A stretch of 14,887 nucleotides of DNA from a bacterium (GCA_021817025.1 JAKAWF010000063.1:1-14887); one strand, 5' to 3'; shown: positions 8,065 to 14,589, numbered from the stretch's first letter. The notes: a model not told the origin generated them from the sequence alone. Made by a program: numbers and translations.

Positions 8065-9159
8065 ATGAGCTGGGACGTCCTGATCAAGCGCCGTTTCGAG
8101 GTGGCTTCGGCAGCGATCATGCTGGGCCTGCTGTTGGTCCTGGTGGTGTGGGCCGTGATGGTCATGCTCAGGGCGCTCAACCCCAACGCCTTCCACTCCA
8201 ACCTGCTGATGGACATTCTGCCGTGGGTGACTCCGGTGGCCATTGTCCTGGCCCTCGCCCTGCCGCTCTACTGGAGAGTGGCCGGCTGGCTGCAGCCGCC
8301 CGAGGGCGGGTTGCGGCAGCTGGTCGAACACCGCTTCGAGCTGGTGGCCGGCGCGGTTGTCTATCTGCTGGTCTACACCATGGTGGTGTGGGCGGCCATG
8401 GTGCTGCTGCGGGCCTGGGACGGCTACGACTTCCACTACAACCTGGCGGTCGACTGGCTGCCCGCGATCGTCCCGCCATGGCTCATGTGGATGGTCGGGT
8501 CGCCAATCCTTTGGAGGGTGCTGGGCGCCTTGGGTGGGACCTATCCCGTCCGGCGCCGGGAGATGACCAGCTGGACGGCGGTGGTGGTCAGCGGCGTGCT
8601 CGGGGGCACCCTCCTGAGCGGGGGCGGGCTGCTCCTGAACCAGGGTGTCTACGCCGGCACCGAGGGGCTCAACGTGGTGGTCCAGCAGAGCCTGGTGAGC
8701 TTTGGGATCCTGGTCTTCTCGGTGGGCGCCATCTGCTGGGCGATCATGCTCGGCTACCTCTGGGCGGGCTGGCGGGGCGCGCCCGCACCTGCGGGGGAGC
8801 TGAGGCCGCTCGATCGGTTTCGCCTGGAACGGCCCCGGATCGTGGCCCAGGCCTTCGTGCTGAGCAACGCCACCTTCGGGGTGGCGGGTCTGATGATGAC
8901 CGCGATGCAGTACGTGGACGCCCAGGACTTCCACTTCTACATGGCCAAGGACATCTGGGGCTTCGGGCTGCCGCTCTTCTTCGGCTGGCTGATCTTCGCC
9001 CTCGCCGCCCATCTCGTCCCGAGCCGCCTGGCGGCGCACAACCCCGCCCGCTTCGGGAGCGGCCTCGGCCTCGCCTCCGGGCCGACCGGGGAGGCGGCGC
9101 CATCGGTTGGGTGGGGCTACCAGGGGCGGGATCTGGCGGGGACTCGAACCGGCAGCTGA
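8065..9159 (+). CDS. Eight-helix membrane protein made of 80-residue two-helix repeats, unknown function
   Basis: No named family is recognised. The 364 residues contain about eight membrane helices arranged as four helix pairs. Units 1 (9-76) and 2 (89-156) align without gaps at an exact offset of 80: RFE at 10/90, FH at 43/123, D at 50/130 and WRV at 70/150. The last unit keeps the same motif, FH 289-290 then D296, while the third (about 170-233) has lost it. The shared pattern is helix, FH-x5-D loop, helix. The invariant histidine and aspartate sit in the loops after the odd helices, probably all on one side, and might bind a metal or cofactor; that is inference. The polar C-terminal tail (322 onward) is weakly constrained. 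The gene follows the cox operon after a hairpin and may be separately transcribed. Confidence 0.88.
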   Translation: MSWDVLIKRRFEVASAAIMLGLLLVLVVWAVMVMLRALNPNAFHSNLLMDILPWVTPVAIVLALALPLYWRVAGWLQPPEGGLRQLVEHRFELVAGAVVYLLVYTMVVWAAMVLLRAWDGYDFHYNLAVDWLPAIVPPWLMWMVGSPILWRVLGALGGTYPVRRREMTSWTAVVVSGVLGGTLLSGGGLLLNQGVYAGTEGLNVVVQQSLVSFGILVFSVGAICWAIMLGYLWAGWRGAPAPAGELRPLDRFRLERPRIVAQAFVLSNATFGVAGLMMTAMQYVDAQDFHFYMAKDIWGFGLPLFFGWLIFALAAHLVPSRLAAHNPARFGSGLGLASGPTGEAAPSVGWGYQGRDLAGTRTGS

Positions 9160-9179
9160 TCGGTACCCGGGCGCCTCGC

Positions 9180-10172
9180 TTGCTGCTACCGATTCCGCCC
9201 GCCACCGACTTCTCAGGCTCCCTCGACCGCTTTGCGCGCTGGGGGGACGATCTCATGGATCGCTGGGACGGGAAGCGCCTCTGCCGGCCGTTGCGGCTGG
9301 GGGACCGCCTGCTGGCGGTCGCGGTCCGCGCCGCCGGCCCGGGTCTGGTCGAGGTCGACTTCAGCGATCCCGAGCCGCCCCCGGCCGCCCTGGAGGCGAT
9401 CTCCCGGATGTTCGTCGACCAGACCGCGGCGCTGGCCCGGCTGGCCGACTCGGATCCGGCCGTGAGGCGCCTGGGGGCCCTGTTCCCCGGTCTAGTTCCG
9501 GTTCGCTACCTGGATCCGCTGGGGGCGCTGGTAGCCTTCGTCACCGCTCAGCAGGTGAACCTGCAGTTCGCGGTCAGCGTGAGGAGGGCGCTGCTGCAGC
9601 GGCTGGGTCGGCGGATCGCCATTGGCAGCGACTTCGCCCTCGCCCCGGACGCCGCCGCCCTGGCGGGAGCCGGCCCCGACGAGTTCAGAGCCTTGCGACT
9701 GACCGCGGCCAAGGGGCGCTGCCTCAAAGCGCTGGGAGAGGCGGTGGCGGACCGGACCCTGGACTTTGAGGACCTCGCCCGGCTCCCTGACGTCGAGGTG
9801 GTGTCTCGACTGGTCCAGGTGCCTGGAATCGGTCGCTGGACGGCCCTGCAGTATCTGGGTCGGGTCCTGGGCCGCCCGATCTTGGTGGCCGAGGACCTGG
9901 GTGTGCGCAAGGCGGTGCAGGGGGCGTACGAGCTGGTCGAACGCCCGTCCCCGGAGCTGGTGAGGGAGTTGACCAGCGGCTACGGGCAGGCAGCCCTGGC
10001 AGCGCAGCAGCTGTTGCTCCACGGGCTGGCAACTGCGATGACGGCAGCCGCCGCCGGCCGGCCGAGGCGGCGCTCAGAGAGCGTGCTCAGGCCGGGCCGG
10101 GATCCGCTTCCAGAGCGCTCAGCAGCAGTGGGTCCACGACATCGCGCCGGCCACAGCGCTCCTCCAGATTGA
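9180..10172 (+). CDS. AlkA-like DNA-3-methyladenine glycosylase (HhH-GPD superfamily)
   Basis: The enzyme class removes alkylated bases from DNA as the first step of base-excision repair. The product has an N-terminal AlkA_N-like half (SLDRFARWGDD, GLVEVDF), then the HhH-GPD domain: YLDPLGALVAFVTAQQVN, AAKGRCLKALGEA, the hairpin LVQVPGIGRWTALQYL (from 211) and LVAEDLGVRKAV with the expected catalytic aspartate at 239. There is no Fe-S cysteine cluster, as in AlkA and unlike Nth. Start: TTG 9180 matches where family similarity begins. GTG 9111, inside the preceding gene, is the alternative; neither has a clear ribosome-binding site. The recognisable fold ends near LLLHGLATAMT, and the last ~45 residues are low-complexity and lie antisense to the end of the DUF1028 gene, so the true stop may be altered. 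Confidence 0.88.
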   Translation: MLLPIPPATDFSGSLDRFARWGDDLMDRWDGKRLCRPLRLGDRLLAVAVRAAGPGLVEVDFSDPEPPPAALEAISRMFVDQTAALARLADSDPAVRRLGALFPGLVPVRYLDPLGALVAFVTAQQVNLQFAVSVRRALLQRLGRRIAIGSDFALAPDAAALAGAGPDEFRALRLTAAKGRCLKALGEAVADRTLDFEDLARLPDVEVVSRLVQVPGIGRWTALQYLGRVLGRPILVAEDLGVRKAVQGAYELVERPSPELVRELTSGYGQAALAAQQLLLHGLATAMTAAAAGRPRRRSESVLRPGRDPLPERSAAVGPRHRAGHSAPPD

Positions 10173-10962
10173 CCATGCCCGCCCAGGCCTCCAGCGCTGC
10201 GAAGACCGCGTCCCGGTCGGCCTGAGGGCTGACTCTACCCCGCCGCTCCAGCGCCCGCTGGAGCCGTTCCACAGTCGCCTGGTCGGCGGGAATGAGATCG
10301 GCTGGATCTGGGGCTTCGAAATGGAGCCGCCAAACGTCCACCAACCGGGCCAGCTCGGCCATCGGCTGAGGGTGGTCGTCCACCCGCAGATCGATCATGC
10401 GATCATCGAAGCCTCCGTAACCAGCGCCGGCACGGGCCACCAGGATCGCCGCGGACTGGCGACCACGGCGGTCTCCACCGGCGGCATCGGCCGCCGCCAG
10501 AGCGCTCAGAAGGCGGTCGCCCAAACTGCCCTGGCTGGTCTCGAAGGAGCGGAGCAGAGCATCCACCACCTCAGCGCCGGCCAGGATGTTGCCCTGACAG
10601 GCACAGCCCTGGCCGGTGCGGCCTCCCGCCCACTCGAAGCAGGCGGAGCCCGTGAAGGTGGCGGCCTCGCCGTCCCGGTCCACCACCCCGAGCTGGCGAT
10701 GCTCGCGCTGAGGGTCGGCCCCAGTCAGGATGTCGACCACCTCACTGGCCGTGCGCCCCTCGGCCAGCAGCTCGAGGCCACGGCCCCGATACGAGGTGTT
10801 GGCCATCGCCTGGGTGGCCAGTGCGCCGACCGCGGCCGCGGCCGCCGGCACGGCGTTGCCCACCGCCAGGAACTTGGAGGCGACCGCGACGCCCCAGTCC
10901 CTGCCGTCGGTGGCGGCTATGGAGAAGGTGGCGATCCGAGGGGTCGGCGACTGGGCTGGCAT
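10087..10962 (-). CDS. DUF1028 family protein (Ntn-hydrolase-like) with C-terminal PG_binding_2-like region
   Basis: The N-terminal 215 residues match DUF1028: TFSIAATDGRDWGVAVASKF, AVGNAVPAAAAAVGALATQA, the REHRQLGVVDRDG strand, GCACQGNILAG and VARAGAGYGGFDDRMIDLRV. The family has an Ntn-hydrolase-type fold, and its reaction is unproven. The remaining ~70 residues (PADQATVERLQRALERRG to VNLEERCG) resemble the small PG_binding_2 domain often fused to DUF1028. ATG 10962 is chosen because the family block begins right after it and a TATCCT box sits 7 nt upstream, suggesting a leaderless message. It is divergent from the PIG-L deacetylase with only 21 bp between starts, and convergent with the glycosylase gene, whose frame overlaps its last 86 bp. 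Role in the cell is unknown. Confidence 0.92.
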   Translation of the reverse strand: MPAQSPTPRIATFSIAATDGRDWGVAVASKFLAVGNAVPAAAAAVGALATQAMANTSYRGRGLELLAEGRTASEVVDILTGADPQREHRQLGVVDRDGEAATFTGSACFEWAGGRTGQGCACQGNILAGAEVVDALLRSFETSQGSLGDRLLSALAAADAAGGDRRGRQSAAILVARAGAGYGGFDDRMIDLRVDDHPQPMAELARLVDVWRLHFEAPDPADLIPADQATVERLQRALERRGRVSPQADRDAVFAALEAWAGMVNLEERCGRRDVVDPLLLSALEADPGPA

Positions 10963-10968
10963 TCGTGT

Positions 10969-10977
10969 CAGGATAGC
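10969..10977. promoter_or_regulatory. Overlapping divergent -10 boxes between DUF1028 and PIG-L genes
   Basis: AGGATAGC (10970-10977) reads as CAGGAT on the + strand, 9 nt before ATG 10984, and as TATCCT on the - strand, 7 nt before ATG 10962. Neither gene has a good Shine-Dalgarno site, so both may be leaderless and start from one shared, mutually exclusive promoter core. The same octamer recurs at 12567-12574. Confidence 0.4.
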
Positions 10978-10983
10978 GGCTGC

Positions 10984-11853
10984 ATGAGTAGCCGGACCGA
11001 TGGTGAGGGCGCGTCCCTGCCCGATCCCTTGCCGGCCGAGCTGGAGCTGTTCGAGTACGTGCCGGAGTCGGCCCTGGTGGTGGTCGCCCATCCGGACGAC
11101 TGCGATTTCCTGGCGGCGGACGTGGTCTCCGCGTGGGTGCGGCGGGGCACTCGGGCGGGCATCTGTCTGGTCACGGACGGCGACGCTGGTGGGGATGACC
11201 CTGAAATCCCAGCGGGAGCCCTGAGCCGGATCCGACTCGAGGAGCAATTCAGGGCGGCGGCTCACCTCGGGGTCCAGGACGTGCGCTGTCTGGGCTACCC
11301 CGACGGGATGCTTCAGAACACTCTGGACGTTCGCCGGGCGTTGGTCCGGGTGCTGCGGGACTTTCGTCCCGAGCTGGTGGTGACGATGGACCCCACCAGC
11401 CGCTTCTTCGGACGTGGCTACATCAACCACCCTGATCATCGGGCCGCGGCGGATGCCTGCCTGGACGCCGTGTTTCCCAGTGCCAGAGACGCCCGGGCCT
11501 TCCCCGAGCTGCTGCGGGACGAGGGCCTGCGGCCGCACAAGACGCGCTTCGTGCTGGTGGGAGCGGGGGAGCGCGCGGACGTGGCGGTGCCGGTCGCGAG
11601 CGTCGATGTCGAGAACAAGCTGGCCGCCCTGGGGGAGCACCGAAGTCAGTTCGATGCCGCCGCCATGCGCCAGCCCACCTGGGACAGGGTGCGCCAGATC
11701 GGGGCGCAGGCGGGAGTGGAACTGGCCGAGAGCTACCGCCTCTTCGATCTCGCGCCCAACCCCTCTCAGCGCGAGTATGGCAGGGGTCTGGCGGAGGCCG
11801 TGAACACCCCCGGCCTGCCGGCTCCCCGGCGCGCCGAATCTCAGTGGGGCTGA
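10984..11853 (+). CDS. PIG-L/LmbE family zinc-dependent deacetylase
   Basis: Members remove acetyl groups from N-acetylglucosamine-type substrates, as in MshB (mycothiol synthesis), BshB and Mca. The 289-residue product has the N-terminal motif VVVAHPDDCDFLA, with probable zinc ligands H36 and D39 and the general base D38. The usual glutamate after DD is a cysteine here. The third ligand lies in GYINHPDHRAAAD (H152). LVTDGDAGG and LGYPDGML are further family blocks. The start ATG 10984 is about 25 residues upstream of the first conserved strand and follows a -10-like box by 9 nt. The substrate cannot be told from sequence, and no other mycothiol or bacillithiol gene is nearby. The end overlaps the convergent small gene by 13 nt. 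Confidence 0.93.
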   Translation: MSSRTDGEGASLPDPLPAELELFEYVPESALVVVAHPDDCDFLAADVVSAWVRRGTRAGICLVTDGDAGGDDPEIPAGALSRIRLEEQFRAAAHLGVQDVRCLGYPDGMLQNTLDVRRALVRVLRDFRPELVVTMDPTSRFFGRGYINHPDHRAAADACLDAVFPSARDARAFPELLRDEGLRPHKTRFVLVGAGERADVAVPVASVDVENKLAALGEHRSQFDAAAMRQPTWDRVRQIGAQAGVELAESYRLFDLAPNPSQREYGRGLAEAVNTPGLPAPRRAESQWG

Positions 11854-12167
11854 GCCGTCTCAGCCGGGTCGGGCTTGGCTTTGCGGACTTGTGGCGGCCG
11901 AGAGGAGCCCTTGCCCGCGCTGGCGGCCCGCCGCCTGCCCCTCACCGGCGGCGGAGGTGGCTCAATGGCCCGCTCCAGCCCGGCCGCCACCTCGTCGAGG
12001 AGGTGGGCGGAGTGGCGGATCAGTCCCAGCATCCCGCCGGCCACCGCCGCCTCCAGACCCGGCCCCTCGGCACGTTGCCTCAGCCAGCCTCCCATGGCGG
12101 CCGCCACCTCAGATAGTTCGGGCAGCGGCAGCTCGTGCCGGCGCGGCCGCCACCGATGGCGGTCCAT
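11841..12167 (-). CDS. Small hypothetical protein with basic proline-rich tail
   Basis: I do not recognise this 108-residue product. It starts MDRHRWRPRRHELPLPELSE and continues with an amphipathic helical middle (EVAAAMGGWLRQRAE, GLIRHSAHLLDEVAAGLERA). It ends in a Pro/Arg/Lys-rich, probably disordered tail (EPPPPPVRGRRRAAS, QVRKAKPDPAE). There is no membrane helix. ATG 12167 overlaps the stop of the upstream gene by one base (TGATG), so translation is likely coupled and the two products may act together. The helical part carries regularly spaced hydrophobics. A longer frame from GTG 12209 exists but would overlap the upstream gene by 43 nt. The end overlaps the PIG-L stop region. Confidence 0.6.
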   Translation of the reverse strand: MDRHRWRPRRHELPLPELSEVAAAMGGWLRQRAEGPGLEAAVAGGMLGLIRHSAHLLDEVAAGLERAIEPPPPPVRGRRRAASAGKGSSRPPQVRKAKPDPAETAQPH

Positions 12168-12514
12168 CAACGCCACCAGGTGGTGGCGCGGTGCCTGGTC
12201 CGCCGCCACATGGGCTCAGCCGCCAGCGCTGCCAGCGTGAGCACGACGACACCACCCAGCAGTTCCGCGATGGTCCCGAAGCCGAAGCTTCCTAGCACCA
12301 CCGCCGTCACCACCGTCACCAGCACCGCCGCCCCCAGAAGGCGTCTCGGCAAGCCCCCAACCAGACGAGCGAGCGGCAGTCGAGGAGCGGTCTTGACCCG
12401 TTCCTGCGGGAGTCGCTCTTGCCACATGGGAGTCCACCAGCCGGGCGGAGCGGGAGGCCCTGAGTCAGGTGACTGCTGATCGGGGGGACGCCGGGGGTCG
12501 GAGCCTTGAGGCAT
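12167..12514 (-). CDS. Small two-helix membrane protein, unknown function
   Basis: The 115-residue product has a proline-rich polar N-terminus (1-30, with PPAPPGWW), a basic stretch (RLPQERVKTAPRLPLARL) and two closely spaced hydrophobic helices (about 59-77 and 81-99). It ends in a short, very basic cytoplasmic tail (WRRTRHRATTWWR). The positive charges on both ends predict N-in/C-in topology with a tight turn. ATG 12514 is the only good start; a weak AGGT precedes it. The gene is divergent from the uracil-DNA glycosylase with 65 bp between starts and is coupled to the downstream soluble gene. No family is recognised. Confidence 0.65.
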   Translation of the reverse strand: MPQGSDPRRPPDQQSPDSGPPAPPGWWTPMWQERLPQERVKTAPRLPLARLVGGLPRRLLGAAVLVTVVTAVVLGSFGFGTIAELLGGVVVLTLAALAAEPMWRRTRHRATTWWR

Positions 12515-12565
12515 CTGGGTGACCTGATTTGGCGAGGGACCGCCGGGGGACGGCTTGGTCGCCTC

Positions 12566-12574
12566 TAGGATAGC
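12566..12574. promoter_or_regulatory. TAGGATAGC box before the uracil-DNA glycosylase
   Basis: TAGGAT (12566-12571) sits 8 nt before TTG 12580, again fitting a leaderless start. On the minus strand the box reads TATCCT and would serve the membrane-protein gene with a leader of about 45 nt. The octamer AGGATAGC is identical to that at 10970-10977. No -35 element is evident. Confidence 0.33.
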
Positions 12575-12579
12575 ACCAG

Positions 12580-13293
12580 TTGGCTGCGATTTCGAGGTTT
12601 CCGGGCGCGCGCGGGAGGGGAAACTCCGACCCACCTCTGGGGTGCCTGCACGCCCATGTCGCCAGTTGCCGGCGCTGCGTCGAGGCGGGCCTCTTGGACC
12701 GGGCCACGCCGGTCCTCCCGGCCCCACTTCCAGCCCCGGTGGTGCTGGTGGGGCAGGCCCCGGGCCGATTGGAGGTGGAGAGCGGGCTGCCCTTCAGCGG
12801 GCGTGCTGGCAAGCAGCTGTTTCGGTGGCTGGCCGAGGCCGGTGCCGGGCCTGAGCCTCAGGCGCGACGGGCCATCTACCTGACCTCGATGACCAAGTGC
12901 TTCCCCGGCCCGGCCGGCTCCGGGGCGGGTGACCGCCGCCCGTCGAGGGTGGAGGTCGAGCTCTGCCGCTCCCATCTGGACGGGCAGCTCGAGCTGCTGC
13001 GGCCGCGGCTGCTGGTGGCGGTCGGCCAGCTGGCGATCGCCCGCTTCGTGGGGGTGGGGGCGATGGACCAGCTGGTGGGTCGAGTCTTCGACGGAGAGGG
13101 CCGACAACTCGAGATCCAGGACGGTGAGGTCCCTCCCCGGGGTGGGCTACCATGGGTGTTGCCGCTGCCCCACCCCTCAGGTGCCAGCCGCTGGCTGAAC
13201 CAGCCCGGGAATCAGCGGCTGCTGGCGCGGGCGCTGGTGCGACTGGCTCTGCTGTTGGCCGAAGTGCGCGCCGCTCCCCGATCCGGAGCGTAG
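12580..13293 (+). CDS. Uracil-DNA glycosylase, family 4-like (Fe-S)
   Basis: The enzyme removes uracil from DNA in base-excision repair. The 237-residue product carries the UDG superfamily motifs VVLVGQAPGRLEVESGLPFS (54-73) with GRAG (74-77), and HPSGASRWLN (198-207). Four cysteines, C30, C33 (SCRRC), C107 (MTKCFPG) and C129 (ELCRSHL), match the family-4 [4Fe-4S] pattern. In motif 1 a glutamine stands where family 4 usually has glutamate (GEAPG), and the second motif is longer (SRWLN) than the common HPSxxLR. It may therefore be a distinct subgroup with shifted specificity, which is inference. TTG 12580 is taken as start because the CxxC lies 30 residues in and a -10-like box precedes it by 8 nt. 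The next gene follows on the same strand. Confidence 0.9.
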   Translation: MAAISRFPGARGRGNSDPPLGCLHAHVASCRRCVEAGLLDRATPVLPAPLPAPVVLVGQAPGRLEVESGLPFSGRAGKQLFRWLAEAGAGPEPQARRAIYLTSMTKCFPGPAGSGAGDRRPSRVEVELCRSHLDGQLELLRPRLLVAVGQLAIARFVGVGAMDQLVGRVFDGEGRQLEIQDGEVPPRGGLPWVLPLPHPSGASRWLNQPGNQRLLARALVRLALLLAEVRAAPRSGA

Positions 13294-13299
13294 AAACCG

Positions 13300-13305
13300 T
13301 ATACT
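13300..13305 (+). promoter_or_regulatory. Possible -10 box upstream of the deoxyribosyltransferase-like gene
   Basis: TATACT (13300-13305) is a five-of-six match to TATAAT just after the glycosylase stop. A start near 13312 would give a short leader containing GGAAAGAAG (13323-13331), a good ribosome-binding site placed before ATG 13333. That ATG is out of frame with the clear downstream protein. No -35 box is obvious. Confidence 0.35.
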
Positions 13306-13406
13306 CGGGCGACATCTTGGGTGGAAAGAAGCATGCGCACGATGGCGGCTCGAGGTTGGCGGGCGATCTGCCTGCAACTGTCCCTGGGAGCGCTGCCGAG
13401 GGGGAG

Positions 13407-13865
13407 GTGGGAGCTGTCCCCAAGGTCGAGTCGGACCGCTCAGCCGACGACATCCTCGAACTCATCTTCACGGCCACGCCGCGGGCCAGCCCGGCCGAGC
13501 AGGCGGAGCGGACCCTGCGCCGACCCAAGCCTCTGGTCTACGTGGCGATCAGCAATCGAAATTTCTTCTGGCGCCAACAGCTCACCAAGTTCGTGCTGGA
13601 CGAGGGTCGGGTACCGGTCACGCCCTTCATGCTCTTTGACTACTACCTTCTCCACACCGTGCCCAAGGACCTGGTCCGCGAGGCCATGAACAACCTGATC
13701 GCGCGATGTGAGGAGATGTGGGTCTTCGGGGAGCTCTCCCTGGGGCTCAAGGTGCAGGTGGGAATCGCCAAGCGCATGCGCAAGCCGGTGCGCTACTTCG
13801 ACATCAGCGACCTGCCGTACCAGGTTACGGGTGTGCCTGAGTCGATGGTGCCCGACGAGCGCTAG
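13407..13865 (+). CDS. Nucleoside 2-deoxyribosyltransferase-like protein (DUF4406/DUF7768 type)
   Basis: The 152-residue product contains a Rossmann-like core: KPLVYVAISNRN (41-52), LDEGRVPVTPFMLFDYYLL, a helix NNLIARCEEMWVFGELSLG (95-113), and VGIAKRMRKPVRYFDI. The order 'VYVA, P-x-x-P-x-x, EMWVFG-x-x-S-x-G, A-x-x-x-x-KPVRYF' is that of DUF4406/DUF7768 proteins related to nucleoside deoxyribosyltransferases. The reaction in this subgroup is not established. GTG 13407, after a G-rich GAGGGGGAG, is a conservative start. The frame is open further upstream, with TTG 13317 as another candidate. The strongest start signal, ATG 13333 with GGAAAGAAG, is in a different frame, so a one-base loss in the N-terminal linker between 13333 and about 13410 is possible. 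Confidence 0.75.
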   Translation: MGAVPKVESDRSADDILELIFTATPRASPAEQAERTLRRPKPLVYVAISNRNFFWRQQLTKFVLDEGRVPVTPFMLFDYYLLHTVPKDLVREAMNNLIARCEEMWVFGELSLGLKVQVGIAKRMRKPVRYFDISDLPYQVTGVPESMVPDER

Positions 13866-14212
13866 CTCGATTTGCCGGCGGGCCAGCTGCGCAGTTTGGT
13901 TGGCATGCACAACCGGGAGGCGGTGGCCGGCGCTCCGGGGCACTGGGGCCACGCTCGCCTGAGAGCGCTCGATCGGGACGGAGCGGTGTCCTCCCGGCGG
14001 CCTGCCCCAAGCGTCGCCCCGCTTCGCGCCCGTCCGAAAGCGGTGATCCCAGGTGGGGTGGGGCCAGCGAGTCCAGGGCCGGAGTTACGGGAGGTGGGTG
14101 GCCGCCACCACACTTTCATTGGGGTACCTGAGTTCGATGCCTGCCGGGGGTTGCCAACTGCTTCCCACAGCATCAATACCTCTCACCGCGCAGCTGTTCC
14201 AGCTGTCTCGAC
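13866..14212. other. 347-bp gene-free stretch before the IS607 remnant
   Basis: I see no recognisable protein in any frame; the open frames here are short and lack family motifs. A small hairpin GGTGG-CCG-CCACC lies near 14100. The left end of the downstream IS607-type element must lie somewhere in the right part of this stretch, but no inverted-repeat or target-site boundary can be defined. No tRNA-like fold was seen. Confidence 0.5.
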
Positions 14213-14589
14213 ATGAGGTGGTCGGAGTGGGCCAGACTGGAAGGCGTTCACTACCAGACCGCCTGGCGGTGGTTCCGCCCCGGACAGCTGCCTGAGCCGG
14301 CTGTCCGCACCCCGTCGGGGACGATCCCGGCGGCGGGCGCCGCCACCAAGCACGCCATCGTCCACGCCAGGGTGTCCTGACCCGACCAGCGAGGAGACCT
14401 CGAGCGGCAAGTGGTGGTCGCCGACGGCGAAGTCGCTGACGGCCTGGGGCGGGACATGACCGGGGTGCTCACCTCATTCTGCGCTCGCCTCCATGGCCGC
14501 GGGGACGCCCGGAACAGGGCCGAGAAGGCGCTCGGCTGCGCCCAGCGCGATGTGGCGCCGGGGGCGTTGGCACCCCCTCTGGGAAGCCC
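14213..14589 (+). pseudogene. tnpA: IS607-family serine recombinase TnpA, stop codon plus internal deletion
   Basis: IS607 transposases are serine recombinases with an N-terminal MerR-like helix-turn-helix. Here ATG 14213 begins MRWSEWARLEGVHYQTAWRW and continues FRPGQLPEPAVRTPSGTI, the characteristic DNA-binding head. The catalytic start follows as AIVHARVS, with the nucleophile serine at residue 55, and the very next codon is TGA (14378-14380). Beyond the stop the same frame resumes PDQRGDLERQV and jumps directly to VADGLGRDMTGVLTSFCARL and RNRAEKALGCA, the family's C-terminal end. About 80 residues of the catalytic domain are therefore deleted in frame. The gene cannot make an active enzyme. 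The end coordinate is approximate, set where the tnpB frame begins. Confidence 0.85.

Noticed and set aside
9125..9165. tRNA T-loop-like GGTTCGAGTCC on the minus strand
   Set aside because: The flanking bases do not form a T-stem or the rest of a cloverleaf, and the stretch lies in the end of a coding frame.
8055..9179. Second plus frame open through the repeat membrane protein
   Set aside because: Arg/Gly/Ala-rich composition typical of a shifted GC-rich frame. The helix-repeat frame from 8065 is clearly the coding one.
10963..11640. Minus-strand extension upstream of the DUF1028 start
   Set aside because: It lies antisense to the PIG-L deacetylase. DUF1028 similarity starts right after ATG 10962.
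13866..14212. Short open frames in the gene-free stretch
   Set aside because: No motif, no start signals and strongly biased composition. They look like chance frames in GC-rich DNA.
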